Positions 8,163 to 17,229 of a stretch of DNA of 64,000 bases are shown here, one piece after another. Both the position numbers and the translations under genes were made by a program. The notes beneath the pieces are model-generated. The model saw nothing but the letters and a program-made list of their open reading frames with translations, made no database searches and was not told the DNA's origin. Within the stretch, counting starts at the first letter, position 1. The number at the start of each line of letters is the position of its first letter. This DNA is from Anabaena sp. PCC 7108 (GTDB lineage Bacteria; Cyanobacteriota; Cyanobacteriia; Cyanobacteriales; Nostocaceae), in assembly GCF_000332135.1 (NCBI RefSeq), contig NZ_KB235896.1, forward strand, positions 1,499,403 to 1,563,402, written 5' to 3'.

Positions 8163-8571
8163 GGATAGTTGCTTCTAACTTGAGACAGTTAGCACCATCA
8201 ACTTGCAACTTGTACTCCACTTTATCCATTAGGCGATTCATAATCAGCCACCCATAACCACCTTCTTGCTTCTCCGTAGGATTGGGAGCAAAATAAGTAG
8301 ACAAATCAAAGCCTTCACCGTAGTCCCAAACTTCGATGGATAACTCACTATCTTTTAGTTCCAAGCGCAGTAAAACTGGTAAATTCGGCTTGTCTTTATG
8401 GGCATGACGTACTACGTTGGAGTATGCTTCCACTAACGCCAGCCGCAAACGAACTGATTGCTCTGACCAATCCACTGATTCACCTAGTTGGATTTTTAAG
8501 CATCCCAGCAACCAAGTTTCGACGATGTTTACAAAACTCAAATCGCTTGGTACGTGAAGCTCACTTTTCAT
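8143..8571 (-). CDS. RsbW-like serine kinase / anti-sigma regulatory factor (HATPase)
   Basis: A 142-residue GHKL ATPase. The N box is ALVEAYSNVVRHAH, the G1 box is WDYGEGFD and the G2 box GGYGWLIMNRLMD, the arrangement found in RsbW/SpoIIAB kinases rather than sensor kinases. It follows the PP2C phosphatase gene by 3 nt on the same strand, so the two form an operon. In partner switching such a kinase phosphorylates an STAS-domain protein and the PP2C removes the phosphate. No STAS protein is encoded nearby. Confidence 0.87.
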   Translation of the reverse strand: MKSELHVPSDLSFVNIVETWLLGCLKIQLGESVDWSEQSVRLRLALVEAYSNVVRHAHKDKPNLPVLLRLELKDSELSIEVWDYGEGFDLSTYFAPNPTEKQEGGYGWLIMNRLMDKVEYKLQVDGANCLKLEATIPKLAQN

Positions 8572-8574
8572 AAT

Positions 8575-10248
8575 TTATAGAACCTCCAGAGAAAGTATAG
8601 TTTGGTCATCTTCTTGCACATGATTGTTTGCTTGGATATGAGTTATTAAGTGTTTAAGAGACAGAGGTTTGGGTTGCTTTTGTATAAGTAGCCACAGTCC
8701 TTCTTGATTTAACATAGAACGGTTAGTTGTGCCGGAGCCATGATTTACTTCTATACTAGAATCTGTTTTATTTAATACTCTTGATTCCGTAATTCCGTCA
8801 CTAGCGAGTAGTAATGTGTCCCCCGAAGCAAGTATCAATCGTCCCGACTGCGCCTGCCATTTCGGTAAAATTCCCAAAGGTACACTGCGGTTTTTGAGGT
8901 ACTCAGGTTGAGTGACTAAATTTGCTTGACGTGACCATAGTAGAGGATAGATGTGACCAGCATTAGCATAGACAAGTTCCTTGGTAGCAGGGGTGTAAGA
9001 TGCAATCACAAGAGTAATAAAATAATTGTTACTGATTAAGTCATCAGCAAGAGCGTAGTTGAGATTTTGCATGACCACATTCGGCTCGGCTGGTGATTCT
9101 TGAGATAATTCCCGACGCAATAAAGAAATAGCGCTGGCCATGAATAAAGCCGCTGGGACACCTTTACCGGAAACATCACCTACGGCTATCCATAAGTCAC
9201 CTTTAGGGTGAACAAACACTTCAAAAAAATCTCCTCCCACTTCTCGTGCGGGGTAGCAGCAGGCTTGTACCTTTACACCTTCAAGATCAGGTAAAGTTTG
9301 GCGAAGCAGGTTGTTTTGGATTTGGCGTGCTACTTGTAATTCAACCCGGATTTGCTCTTGTTTTTCTTGCAGGCTTTGGTAGAGTTTGGCTTGGGATAGA
9401 GCTAAAGCAGCTTGTTCTGCCACACCTGTAATTAGTTGAATATCTTCTTCTTGCCAAGGATGCTCACTTTGCCATTGATAAAGGCACAAAACCGCTAGTA
9501 AGTTGTGCTGGTAGGTAAATGGTACAACTAAATAGTGAAAAGGATGTCCATTGTGTGTGCCTTGAGTTAATTGATAATGCTGGGTTTGTAGAACTGCTTC
9601 GGTTAAATGAAAGGGGTCGAAGGGTAGATTAATAACTGGGGATTGAGGATCTTGATAGGAAAACAGGTGTTGTGTCAGTTGATCATCCTCTACTAGTTTC
9701 AGTAAACAACTGGTAGCGGCAAATGTTTGTCCAATAGTGACAACAATATTTTGCAAAATACTGTCATAGTCTAAAGATTCCCTAATTGTCGTGGTGACAG
9801 CGTTAAATAAAGATTCACGTCTGAGAGCATGACGCAATTCTTTTGTCCGCTTTTTTACCAGACAATATGTATCACGGGCTTGCTCAACTAATGCCTTTAG
9901 CTGCTCAGGTTTCCAAGGTTTAGTGATGTATTTAAATACCTGACCCGAGTTAATTGCATCCACTAAATCTTCGACATCAGTAAAACCAGTTAGTAAAATC
10001 CGAATAGTATCAGGAAAGCTTTCTACAGTCCGACTGAAAAATTCTGTACCATTCATCTCTGGCATTCTTTGGTCAGAGATAATCACCGCCATTTCCCCGA
10101 CTTGCTCTAAGATTGCTAAGGCATCATAGGCATTATCTGCTCTGTATACTTTGAAGTCTCGCCAAAAGGTGCGGTAGAGTAGGTCTAAGTTATCTGGCTC
10201 GTCATCTACCACCATGAGCTTGAGCTTTTCTACCTCTGGTTCAGTCAT
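8575..10248 (-). CDS. Response regulator with GAF and PP2C (SpoIIE/RsbU) phosphatase domains
   Basis: A 557-residue three-domain protein. Residues 1-125 form a receiver (VVDDEPDNLDLL, phospho-Asp in IISDQRMPEMNG, Thr in ILLTGF, Lys in YITKPWK). About 160-300 is a GAF domain, followed by a coiled segment. From about 310 to the end is a SpoIIE/RsbU-type PP2C phosphatase, with metal-binding motifs REVGGDFF and VGDVSGKGVPAALFM and a later SDGITE. Phosphorylation of the receiver should tune the phosphatase acting on an STAS-domain partner. It forms an operon with the downstream RsbW-like gene. Confidence 0.92.
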   Translation of the reverse strand: MTEPEVEKLKLMVVDDEPDNLDLLYRTFWRDFKVYRADNAYDALAILEQVGEMAVIISDQRMPEMNGTEFFSRTVESFPDTIRILLTGFTDVEDLVDAINSGQVFKYITKPWKPEQLKALVEQARDTYCLVKKRTKELRHALRRESLFNAVTTTIRESLDYDSILQNIVVTIGQTFAATSCLLKLVEDDQLTQHLFSYQDPQSPVINLPFDPFHLTEAVLQTQHYQLTQGTHNGHPFHYLVVPFTYQHNLLAVLCLYQWQSEHPWQEEDIQLITGVAEQAALALSQAKLYQSLQEKQEQIRVELQVARQIQNNLLRQTLPDLEGVKVQACCYPAREVGGDFFEVFVHPKGDLWIAVGDVSGKGVPAALFMASAISLLRRELSQESPAEPNVVMQNLNYALADDLISNNYFITLVIASYTPATKELVYANAGHIYPLLWSRQANLVTQPEYLKNRSVPLGILPKWQAQSGRLILASGDTLLLASDGITESRVLNKTDSSIEVNHGSGTTNRSMLNQEGLWLLIQKQPKPLSLKHLITHIQANNHVQEDDQTILSLEVL

Positions 10249-10417
10249 ATTTGACTATAATTTTCAGTTCGTTCTTATGGCAAGATAATACCAAGTTTAG
10301 ATCACTTGATCATCAACTAACCATCAAAAAGCATTCTTTTACATTTATTAAAAATTTAAACAGCCAAAAGGCTATTTCAAATCTATGATCTGCCTAAATT
10401 CAGAGAATTATAGAGAT

Positions 10418-11143
10418 TTATTCCACTAATCCAGTACGTAAAGCGTGTACCGCTGCCTGGGTGCGATCATCAGCACATAGCTTGTTAAGAATATTGCGAA
10501 CGTGAGTTTTTACAGTGCCAATGGTGATGTAAAGTTTTTCTGCTATCACTGCATTGCTACAACCTTCTACTATTAATTGCAATACTTCTAATTCTCTTTC
10601 TGTGAGGGAGTTAGATTCAATAGGCTGTTGATGTTCGGCTGATTCTGAAGAATCTACAAAAGGTTGATGATCTGAGGATTTAGATGTTAGGCTAGGTGGA
10701 TTTTGTTGAGCTTGTTGCAATACTATACGAGCGATCGCTGGATCAATCCAAGCATTGCCATCATAAGTTACTCGCACCGCTTCTAGTAAATTATCGAATT
10801 TGATATCCTTCATACAGTAAGAGTCTGCCCCTGCGGCAAAAGCCGCCAAAACAGCTTCTTTATTATCACGCAGTGTTAAAATCAACACTTTTGTCTCTAG
10901 ATATTCACTTTTAATAATGGCTTTTAACTCTCTGGTTAGCTCAATTCCATCCTTATCTGGTAAACCGATATCGACAATCGCAATATCAGGTTGTAATTTT
11001 TTTAACATTTTTAGCCCTTCAACCGCATTGGCAGCTTCTCCTACAACTTCAATTTCATCTTTTTGTAGTAGTGCTGTCCGAATGCCCACACGAGTGAGAT
11101 CATGATCTTCAATTAGCGCGATCCGAATTTTACTCATAGTCAA
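10418..11143 (-). CDS. NarL/LuxR-family response regulator
   Basis: A 241-residue two-domain regulator. The receiver has the acidic pair in LIEDHDLTRVG, phospho-Asp in IAIVDIGLPDKDG, and Lys in YCMKDI. A Ser/Gln-rich linker (about 145-175) leads to a LuxR-type helix-turn-helix (LTERELEVLQLIVEG, then TIGTVKTHVRNIL). It is a DNA-binding output protein whose kinase is not encoded here. It is on the same strand as the PP2C operon, 169 nt upstream of it, so the two could belong to one signalling set, although co-transcription is not evident. Confidence 0.9.
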   Translation of the reverse strand: MTMSKIRIALIEDHDLTRVGIRTALLQKDEIEVVGEAANAVEGLKMLKKLQPDIAIVDIGLPDKDGIELTRELKAIIKSEYLETKVLILTLRDNKEAVLAAFAAGADSYCMKDIKFDNLLEAVRVTYDGNAWIDPAIARIVLQQAQQNPPSLTSKSSDHQPFVDSSESAEHQQPIESNSLTERELEVLQLIVEGCSNAVIAEKLYITIGTVKTHVRNILNKLCADDRTQAAVHALRTGLVE

Positions 11144-11360
11144 CTTATATCAGTTATACTAAGTTTTACAATCTTTACACTTAGAAGGTGTGAGATTCTT
11201 CATTGACAGTCAATCTAACCATTTTACTCAACATCTCTGACCGTAGTGTAGCGGGAATTTTTGCCATTATGAATACTTTTATATCTATTCAAGTATGGCA
11301 ATCATCTCAAATGTGTAAATTGACTCTCAGAATAGAATAGTGATTCTGAGGGAACTCTTA

Positions 11361-11411
11361 ACAGAAAAAACTCATGTTTAAAAACATAAGATTGAAATAA
11401 TGACACTGTTT
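11361..11411. repeat. Dispersed 51-bp repeat with hairpin, copy 1
   Basis: The sequence ACAGAAAAAACTCATGTTT and what follows to GACACTGTTT matches the reverse complement of 16600-16650 almost base for base. Inside is the near-palindrome CTCATGTTTAAAAACATAAG, able to form a stem. It lies in the 486-nt gap between the NarL-type regulator and the glycosyltransferase gene; elsewhere in this gap only AT-rich sequence is seen, which presumably holds both promoters. Confidence 0.6.
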
Positions 11412-11629
11412 CTGATCTATTTCCTGTTCCTTGTGTCCTTTTTTTTGGAAAAATCTTGGTAAAAAAACAGATATTTCAAGTTATCTTCAAATAACTACTC
11501 ATAAACTAGATTTTTGAGTTTCAACAGCAATGAAGCAAAAACTAAGCGGATGTGTCCCATCTACCTGGGAAAAAATTTGATAAACTTAGCTTCAATATAA
11601 TTTACTGTAGGTTTAATTAAGTAAAATTT

Positions 11630-12394
11630 ATGTATAAATCACCTAGGGTATCTTCCGTATTAGGTTTACCAGTCCATGTCATGACAAATTATACAGACTG
11701 GTTGCTAGAATGCTTACAACAAGGCAGAGGAACTCATGTAGTTACTCTCAATGCAGAAATGACCATACAAGCCGAGCGAAACCAATCCCTAACACAGGTA
11801 ATTCAAAAAGCTGACTTAGTGATTCCAGATGGAGCTGGAGTTGTTCTGTATTTGCAGTGGCTGTTAAGGCAAGAAGTACAACGTTGTCCGGGAATTGAAC
11901 TAGCAGAAAAACTGTTACAAGAACTTGGTCAACAAAAAACTGCGCCTACAGTATTTTTCTATGGGGGAGCGCCAGGGGTAGCGGCCACAGCAGCAGAGTT
12001 GTGGCAGATGGAAGTTCCAAATCTAAGTATAGCAGGTACTTACTCAGGCTATCATTGTCCAGAAGAAGAAGAAGTATTACAACAAACTTTGACTCAGTTA
12101 CAGCCACAAGTCATTTTTGTGGGTTTGGGAGTACCACGTCAAGAGTTGTGGATTGCCAAAAACCGACATTGGTGTCCTCAAGCAATTTGGATAGGGGTTG
12201 GTGGTAGTTTCGATATTTGGTCAGGTAAAAAAACTCGCGCTCCCCGATGGTTAGCTAATAACAATTTAGAATGGCTATATCGCTTGTATCAAGAGCCTTG
12301 GCGTTGGCGACGAATGTTGGCTTTGCCTGAGTTTGCACTAAAAGCCTGTGTTTATCGTGTAACTGTTAGGAGCGCTAATGGTGTTGAGTGCTAA
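11630..12394 (+). CDS. WecG/TagA/CpsF-family glycosyltransferase
   Basis: A 254-residue GT26-type enzyme. The family pattern is seen in VVTLNAEMTIQAERN, ADLVIPDGAGVVLYL, CPGIELAEKLL, FFYGGAPGVAATAAEL and VGLGVPRQELWIAKN, ending with a basic, membrane-associating tail (LEWLYRLYQEPWRWRRM). The Asp of PDGAG is the family's conserved acidic residue. The reaction is transfer of a sugar (N-acetylmannosamine or its uronate in the studied members) to a lipid-linked acceptor during envelope polysaccharide assembly. ftsE follows 43 nt downstream on the same strand. Confidence 0.9.
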   Translation: MYKSPRVSSVLGLPVHVMTNYTDWLLECLQQGRGTHVVTLNAEMTIQAERNQSLTQVIQKADLVIPDGAGVVLYLQWLLRQEVQRCPGIELAEKLLQELGQQKTAPTVFFYGGAPGVAATAAELWQMEVPNLSIAGTYSGYHCPEEEEVLQQTLTQLQPQVIFVGLGVPRQELWIAKNRHWCPQAIWIGVGGSFDIWSGKKTRAPRWLANNNLEWLYRLYQEPWRWRRMLALPEFALKACVYRVTVRSANGVEC

Positions 12395-12437
12395 TTAGGA
12401 AAGAGTTGATTGGGAAACAACGGATAACTGATAAGCG

Positions 12438-13184
12438 ATGCCAATGTTAAAAGCTCCAGAACAGACAAACACATCTGTTGATAACAAGGTACAAGATAGT
12501 CAACAACAGGGTAATCAAGCCCAGACAATGGTGGAATTACGCTCTGTAACTAAGACTTACACCACAGGCTATCATGCCCTGTTAGATGTGAGCCTAGAAA
12601 TCAAAAAGGGAGAATTTCTTTTTATTACCGGCGCTAGTGGTTCTGGTAAATCGACTTTTTTAAAATTATTGTATGGACAGGAGTTACCTACACAAGGAGA
12701 GGTAATTGTTGATGATTTGAATGTAGCAAACTTGCAGGGCGATCGCTTGTCATTTTTGCGTCGTCGGATAGGTATTGTCTTCCAAGACTATAAACTCATT
12801 CCTCAGCGAACAGTAGCAGAAAATATCACTTTTGTACTGCAAGCTCAAGGCTATACTCGTAAAGAAATTCAACGACGCTTGGAACCAACTTTAAAATTAG
12901 TAGGTTTGTTGTCTAAAGCAGACCGCTTTCCTGATCAACTTTCTGGGGGTGAACAGCAGCGAGTAAGTATCGCTAGAGCAATAATTGCTACTCCACCTTT
13001 ATTGCTGGCAGATGAACCAACAGGCAACCTTGATCCTGATAATTCATGGCAAGTAATGCAGATTCTGCAAAAGTTAAATACTTTTGGCGCGACGGTAATT
13101 GTGACTACTCATGATGAACAACTAGTCAGACGGTGTAATCATCCAGTTGTGCAGGTCAAAAATGGACGACTATATCGGAAATAG
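12438..13184 (+). CDS. ftsE: Cell-division ABC ATPase FtsE
   Basis: A 248-residue ATPase with a Gln-rich, unstructured N-terminal extension of about 30 residues. Walker A is GASGSGKST, the Q-loop [16 protein letters not shown] is characteristic of FtsE, the signature is [14 protein letters not shown] and Walker [14 protein letters not shown]; the switch His is in VTTHDE. FtsE works with the membrane protein FtsX in activating septal peptidoglycan hydrolases; no ftsX is visible nearby. The stop codon TAG overlaps the first base of a MITE, so transcription runs into repeated DNA. Confidence 0.88.
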   Translation: MPMLKAPEQTNTSVDNKVQDSQQQGNQAQTMVELRSVTKTYTTGYHALLDVSLEIKKGEFLFITGASGSGKSTFLKLLYGQELPTQGEVIVDDLNVANLQGDRLSFLRRRIGIVFQDYKLIPQRTVAENITFVLQAQGYTRKEIQRRLEPTLKLVGLLSKADRFPDQLSGGEQQRVSIARAIIATPPLLLADEPTGNLDPDNSWQVMQILQKLNTFGATVIVTTHDEQLVRRCNHPVVQVKNGRLYRK

Positions 13185-13336
13185 GCGTTGCTGAATAAGG
13201 GGATGATTGAGGCTGAGGCGGGGACGCGGGGACACGGGGAAGCGGGGACGTGGAGACGCGGTGACGCGGTGACGCGGTGACGCGGTGATTATAGATTGAT
13301 GCAGATTCTCAAATCATCCCGCAATTATGCAACGCC
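13184..13336. mobile_element. MITE-like element, family 2, copy B, with expanded minisatellite core
   Basis: It starts GGCGTTGCTGAATAAGGGG and ends CCCGCAATTATGCAACGCC, the same termini as the copies at 6741 and 43440 but in reverse orientation. Its core is longer (153 bp against about 114) because of GGGGACGCG- and GGTGACGC-type tandem units. It abuts the ftsE stop codon. Confidence 0.75.
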
Positions 13337-13385
13337 CGGAAATAAAAATAAAAAATTAAGTTCAAGTAGCTTGGAGTCATCACTT

Positions 13386-14144
13386 TTATGAATGATGAAT
13401 AATTTCCTGTTTAACTTTTGCAGATACAGGTACAAAAGGTTTGGCATTGCTGGATAGTAGAACTTGTAAACCTTCCAAGCTTTGTAAACTATTCAAAGCT
13501 GCTTCACGAATTACTGTTTCCTTCTCTTGACTTAATAGAAGTTGCAAGCATTGGATAACTTCTGACTTGACTGAAGTATCAACTTGCTTACGAGTGATAA
13601 ATTTAGTGAGTTGACGCACGGCAATTAACCGTTTCAATGGGTCTGTTTCTATTAAGTTTTTCAATAACTGATCAAGACGATCTTGCTCTTGATTTGCTTG
13701 CAGGCTAAAGATTTGCCAAACCAATAAAATTAAAGTCAACAACGTTCCCAAACCTTGCACAATCATACCAGTGGCTATCCAATGACTTGGGGAATCAACC
13801 CAGATAGCAGCAGTCATATAAGTAATGAAAGTAGCAATACCGCCACTGGCAACTGCTAAAGCTAATCTAATATTAGTACTGTTTAAAAATCTCTGTGTTT
13901 GTAACCAACTTAGTTGCCAGTTCCATCTTGGTATGGAGTAAGCCAAGATCATGACCCCAATCCCAATTGTAAGTGCTAACAGCAATTTCCAGTTCCAAAA
14001 CAGCATGGCCACGAAAATGGTGATAAAGGCAAGAATGCTGCCAGGTTCAGAAATACGCTGTAAAGTTTGCCGTTTTGGGCTTCCTATCTTGATCTCTGGA
14101 AGTCTGTTGATTAATTGTCGCCAAGAAGACGAAGCCTGAGCCAC
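13386..14144 (-). CDS. Membrane protein with C-terminal armadillo/HEAT-like helices
   Basis: A 252-residue protein. Four hydrophobic segments are visible: about 35-52 and 53-68, then 93-113 and 124-145 (for example ILAFITIFVAMLFW and TLLTLILLVWQIF). The last 90 residues are soluble helical repeats (RLIAVRQLTKFI, VIREAALNSLQSLEGL) resembling HEAT/armadillo units. The family appears to be cyanobacterial and has no assigned role. The HEAT-like part probably faces the cytoplasm and mediates protein contacts; this is inference. Confidence 0.75.
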   Translation of the reverse strand: MAQASSSWRQLINRLPEIKIGSPKRQTLQRISEPGSILAFITIFVAMLFWNWKLLLALTIGIGVMILAYSIPRWNWQLSWLQTQRFLNSTNIRLALAVASGGIATFITYMTAAIWVDSPSHWIATGMIVQGLGTLLTLILLVWQIFSLQANQEQDRLDQLLKNLIETDPLKRLIAVRQLTKFITRKQVDTSVKSEVIQCLQLLLSQEKETVIREAALNSLQSLEGLQVLLSSNAKPFVPVSAKVKQEIIHHS

Positions 14145-14269
14145 AGTTTTTTCCTACTTGATTACAAAATTGTGTCATGGATAAGTTTTACCTGATATGG
14201 TCATCCTCATCTCAGGTTAATTGTACTGTTTACTTTTAATTTTACTTTTTTTACTCAGCACTGTTTCGG

Positions 14270-14863
14270 TCAGAATGAAAAACAAAACTTAAATTCATCA
14301 AGGGTAAAGTGGCCGTCGAAACAGCAGAAGTTAACTCTGGTGATATTATTGATCGTGACGGATAGTGGCTGATTTGGGAGTATCCCGGAGTCAGAATTGA
14401 CAAGATTAGCTGTAGGTAAAACTGATTGAGTCAGTAAGTTATCATCTTGGTCGTAAGCGGAAAGCACTAACCGTTGGGAACTAATCACTAAAGAACTAAC
14501 TAAGTTGACAGGACGTAAGAAAGTAGCTTCTAAAAATGCACTTTGGGGAGATCCCATTAAAACTTTTAGCCCTGAATGTCCAGAAAATAGTGGATTCGAC
14601 GGCTCTATTGCTAATGAATTGTGAAAAATGACACCCAATTCCTGATATTGACAATCAACTGCTTCAAAAGGTTTCAGATTGTCCAAGTTTAAACAAATGC
14701 ATCTAGAAGATATGGGTATTTGTTTAGCATCAATTTCCGCTGCTTCCAGTTCCTGCCAAGCTGAAGTAATAATTTGGTTTTGGACACCACTTCGGTGAGG
14801 CTGAAATTTATTGTTTTCAAGGGTTTGGACTTGATCTAATTGAAGAGTAGCCTGATTTATCAT
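14270..14863 (-). CDS. Hypothetical protein, possible beta-rich
   Basis: A 197-residue protein without recognised motifs. It has no signal peptide or membrane helix, and alternating hydrophobic residues suggest beta-strands in the middle (VNLVSSLVISSQRLVLSAYDQ). It ends FTLDEFKFCFSF. It stands alone between two gaps; neighbours give no clue to a role. The clean open frame of nearly 600 nt and the ATG start support a real gene. Confidence 0.65.
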   Translation of the reverse strand: MINQATLQLDQVQTLENNKFQPHRSGVQNQIITSAWQELEAAEIDAKQIPISSRCICLNLDNLKPFEAVDCQYQELGVIFHNSLAIEPSNPLFSGHSGLKVLMGSPQSAFLEATFLRPVNLVSSLVISSQRLVLSAYDQDDNLLTQSVLPTANLVNSDSGILPNQPLSVTINNITRVNFCCFDGHFTLDEFKFCFSF

Positions 14864-14904
14864 GACACCCTGCTTTACCGTTGTCTAGAGATTAATCACA
14901 TCAT

Positions 14905-15010
14905 TAAACATAAGACTTACGCATTGACAGAAAACATTAAATATAGGGTCTGGGTTTCAGTCTCTTGTCAGGTGCGTTAGATTTATAAACATAGAGTAGA
15001 TATAAAATTC
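14905..15010. repeat. Degenerate relative of MITE family 1
   Basis: AAGACTTACGCATTGACAGA matches the left end of the elements at 563 and 37828, and a GGTGCGTTAGA motif follows at about 14971, but the right terminus is not clear. It is probably a decayed or truncated copy in the 676-nt gap between 14863 and 15540. Confidence 0.35.
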
Positions 15011-15131
15011 CGTAACTTCTGAATAAATAAGCGCTTATTCCTGCATAGACAAAGAGGCTCAATAATTGATTTAGGTCAGCTTTGCGACTATCTTTAATGC
15101 TCGAAATTGACCGTGATTTCTCTGATAGATT

Positions 15132-15313
15132 AACATAAAAATTTATGGGGAGCAGCGCGATTTTGTGAGGTGCGTAAATTTCAGGTGCTAAATCACCTAT
15201 TTAGGGGTGCGATCGCGGCAGAAAATGTGTTTTTATTGAGAATTAGGCAATTTAATTGAGAATTAAAACCCGATCTAACAAAATCGCATCGCTCCCAAAT
15301 TTATGTTGGTCTT
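15132..15313. repeat. Long inverted-repeat element, possible MITE
   Basis: The left arm (AACATAAAAATTTATGGGG, then AGCAGCGCGATTTTGT) pairs with the right arm (ACAAAATCGCATCGCTCCC, then AAATTTATGTT), giving imperfect inverted repeats of roughly 35 bp around a 110-bp centre. The centre holds two GAGAATTA copies and a HIP1 site. No reading frame. The rest of the gap (15314-15539) shows nothing recognisable beyond a probable promoter region for the next gene. Confidence 0.5.
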
Positions 15314-15539
15314 TATTTAGCTGTAATTCTCAGTACGTTTAAAAAGCTTTATTTTATAATAGTTTCAGTATGATTTTTGGGAATGATAGAGAAAACCACA
15401 CTAAATCTTTATCAACTGTTTAAGGATTTTACATTTACAGAATCTAAACCATAGTCGGAAATTATCGGGAGTTGATACGCAATAAAGCAACGACAATTTT
15501 TAACATCAGTCTACTTAGTTTAAACAACAAAACATACAT

Positions 15540-16439
15540 ATGTTACAACCACTGGGATTTGAGCAGCGCTCGATTAATACCTCACTAGGTAAGATGGTAT
15601 ACTATACTGCTAGTGGCTTGCCTTGGCAGGATAAAAGTGAAAAAACTGACAAGGAAACTTTAGTATTTTTACATGGCTTTGGTGGTGGGTCTTCTGCTTA
15701 TGAGTGGTCGAAGGTGTATCCGGCTTTTGCAGCTGAATATCGGGTGATTGCACCAGATTTAATCGGTTGGGGTAAATCTGATCATCCACAACGCAGTTAC
15801 AAAGTTGATGATTATTTGACGACGATTCGGGAGTTTATTGAACAGACCTGTACAAGTCCAGTCACAGCGATCGCATCTTCTTTGACGGCAGCGTTTATAA
15901 TTCGGGTAGCGATCGCTGATCCTGATTTATTTAAGTCGTTAATTCTAGTCAGTCCTGCTGGTATTTCCGACTTTGGACAAGACTACTCCCGCAGCTTTTT
16001 TGCCCAATTGGTCAGCGTTCCCCTAGTTGACAGATTTGTGTATAGTAAGGGAATTGCCACAGATGCAGGTATTCGCACCTTTTTAGAACAGCGACAATTT
16101 GCTCAAGCTAATCGAGTTTATCAAGAGATTGTGGAAGCTTATTTACAATCTGCACAAGCTCCAAATGCCGAGTATGCAGCTTTGTCCTTTGTCCGGGGAG
16201 ATTTATGCTTTGATTTATCTCTTTATGTTCAACAGTTGACAACTCCCACGGCTATGATGTGGGGACAAAAATCGCAATTTACTGCTCCTGAAGTTGGTCG
16301 TCGCTTGGCGGAAATTAATCCCCAAGCTATTCGCTTTTTTCAAGTTTTAGAAAATGTAGGATTAACACCGCAATTAGAATTACCTGCGGTGACAATTGGA
16401 TTAATTCGCCGATATTTAACTTTGCTAAAGGGTAATTAA
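15540..16439 (+). CDS. Alpha/beta-hydrolase-fold protein with altered catalytic positions
   Basis: A 299-residue alpha/beta-hydrolase. The oxyanion motif LHGFGGGSSAYEW and the following APDLIGWGKSDHP are typical, and the nucleophile elbow is AIASSLTAA, so a Ser is present. The usual acid (WGxxDxF) is here WGQKSQFT, and the usual His (xGHxPxxExP) appears as VGLTPQLELP. Both may be replaced, leaving an incomplete triad, unless other residues serve. Its role could be a binding protein or an enzyme with a shifted triad. The stop codon TAA lies in GGGTAATTAAGG, which resembles repeat sequence. Confidence 0.82.
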   Translation: MLQPLGFEQRSINTSLGKMVYYTASGLPWQDKSEKTDKETLVFLHGFGGGSSAYEWSKVYPAFAAEYRVIAPDLIGWGKSDHPQRSYKVDDYLTTIREFIEQTCTSPVTAIASSLTAAFIIRVAIADPDLFKSLILVSPAGISDFGQDYSRSFFAQLVSVPLVDRFVYSKGIATDAGIRTFLEQRQFAQANRVYQEIVEAYLQSAQAPNAEYAALSFVRGDLCFDLSLYVQQLTTPTAMMWGQKSQFTAPEVGRRLAEINPQAIRFFQVLENVGLTPQLELPAVTIGLIRRYLTLLKGN

Positions 16440-16481
16440 GGATTGGGGTGATGAGGATGTTATCACCCAATTACAAAAGAA

Positions 16482-16523
16482 GGGAACAGGGAACAGGGAA
16501 CAGGGAACAGGGAACAGGGAACA
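16482..16523. repeat. Heptamer array GGGAACA, six copies
   Basis: Six tandem GGGAACA units just downstream of the hydrolase-like gene. The same unit reappears in the larger array at 59654-59797. Confidence 0.85.
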
Positions 16524-16599
16524 AATAAAAAACTAAAGTTTAAGAGTTTAAAGCTCAGTCAAAAAAAAGGATGTTTTTACAAGGAGAGTGACACGAAAA

Positions 16600-16650
16600 A
16601 AACAGTGTCATTATTTCAATCTCACGTTTTTAAACATGAGTTTTTTCTGT
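16600..16650. repeat. Dispersed 51-bp repeat with hairpin, copy 2
   Basis: Reverse complement of the unit at 11361-11411. The palindrome CTCACGTTTTTAAACATGAG forms a stem, followed by TTTTTTCTGTT, so on the plus strand this copy could work as a terminator between the converging genes at 16439 and 16696. Confidence 0.6.
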
Positions 16651-16695
16651 TCCCTGTTTCCTCTGAAGAATTACTCATCACCCATTACCAAAATG

Positions 16696-17229
16696 CTATT
16701 TATCTTTTAGGCGAATATCAATGACGGAAGCGTTGAAATTATAGTTAAAACCTTCTAATTCAAAAGGCATTCCGATTTTTACTTTATTATTACCTAAAAC
16801 TGGACCGCTGTCGGTAACTTGAGCTTGGCCTGCTAAAGTCAAAAGAAAATCTGTACTAAAATTATTTGATCTTGGGTCTGGTAATTCTTTGACAGAACCG
16901 TCTGGTTGGGGAACAGAAATTGTTCTAGGTAGTTCTTGAATTGATTTTATTCCAATTTGACCATAGGGTTGATTACGAATAATTACACTTGTTTTACCAC
17001 CTTTGGTAAATCCTTGTTTAAATAACTGCTCAGGATCACGGATATTTAAACCACGAACCACTAAATCTACCTCCATTGGTACTGTTTTTTTACCGACTTG
17101 AGCAACAGAGCCAGAGGTTCCGGGAAATATAAAGATGCCAAATATAACTAGCAAAATTACCAGCCCAGCACCTAAATCGAGTAAGTTGATTTTGCCGAAT
17201 AAGCGACCTTTTGAATCTAAAATAGCCAT
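16696..17229 (-). CDS. DUF4330 membrane-anchored protein
   Basis: A 177-residue protein with the start MAILDSKGRLFGKINLLDLGA that is characteristic of DUF4330, then one hydrophobic anchor (AGLVILLVIFGIFIF, residues about 21-36). The rest is a soluble domain of beta-strands, probably exposed outside the plasma or thylakoid membrane, with a conserved-looking end (NFNASVIDIRLKDK). The family is cyanobacterial and has no known function. It converges with the hydrolase-like gene. Confidence 0.85.
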   Translation of the reverse strand: MAILDSKGRLFGKINLLDLGAGLVILLVIFGIFIFPGTSGSVAQVGKKTVPMEVDLVVRGLNIRDPEQLFKQGFTKGGKTSVIIRNQPYGQIGIKSIQELPRTISVPQPDGSVKELPDPRSNNFSTDFLLTLAGQAQVTDSGPVLGNNKVKIGMPFELEGFNYNFNASVIDIRLKDK

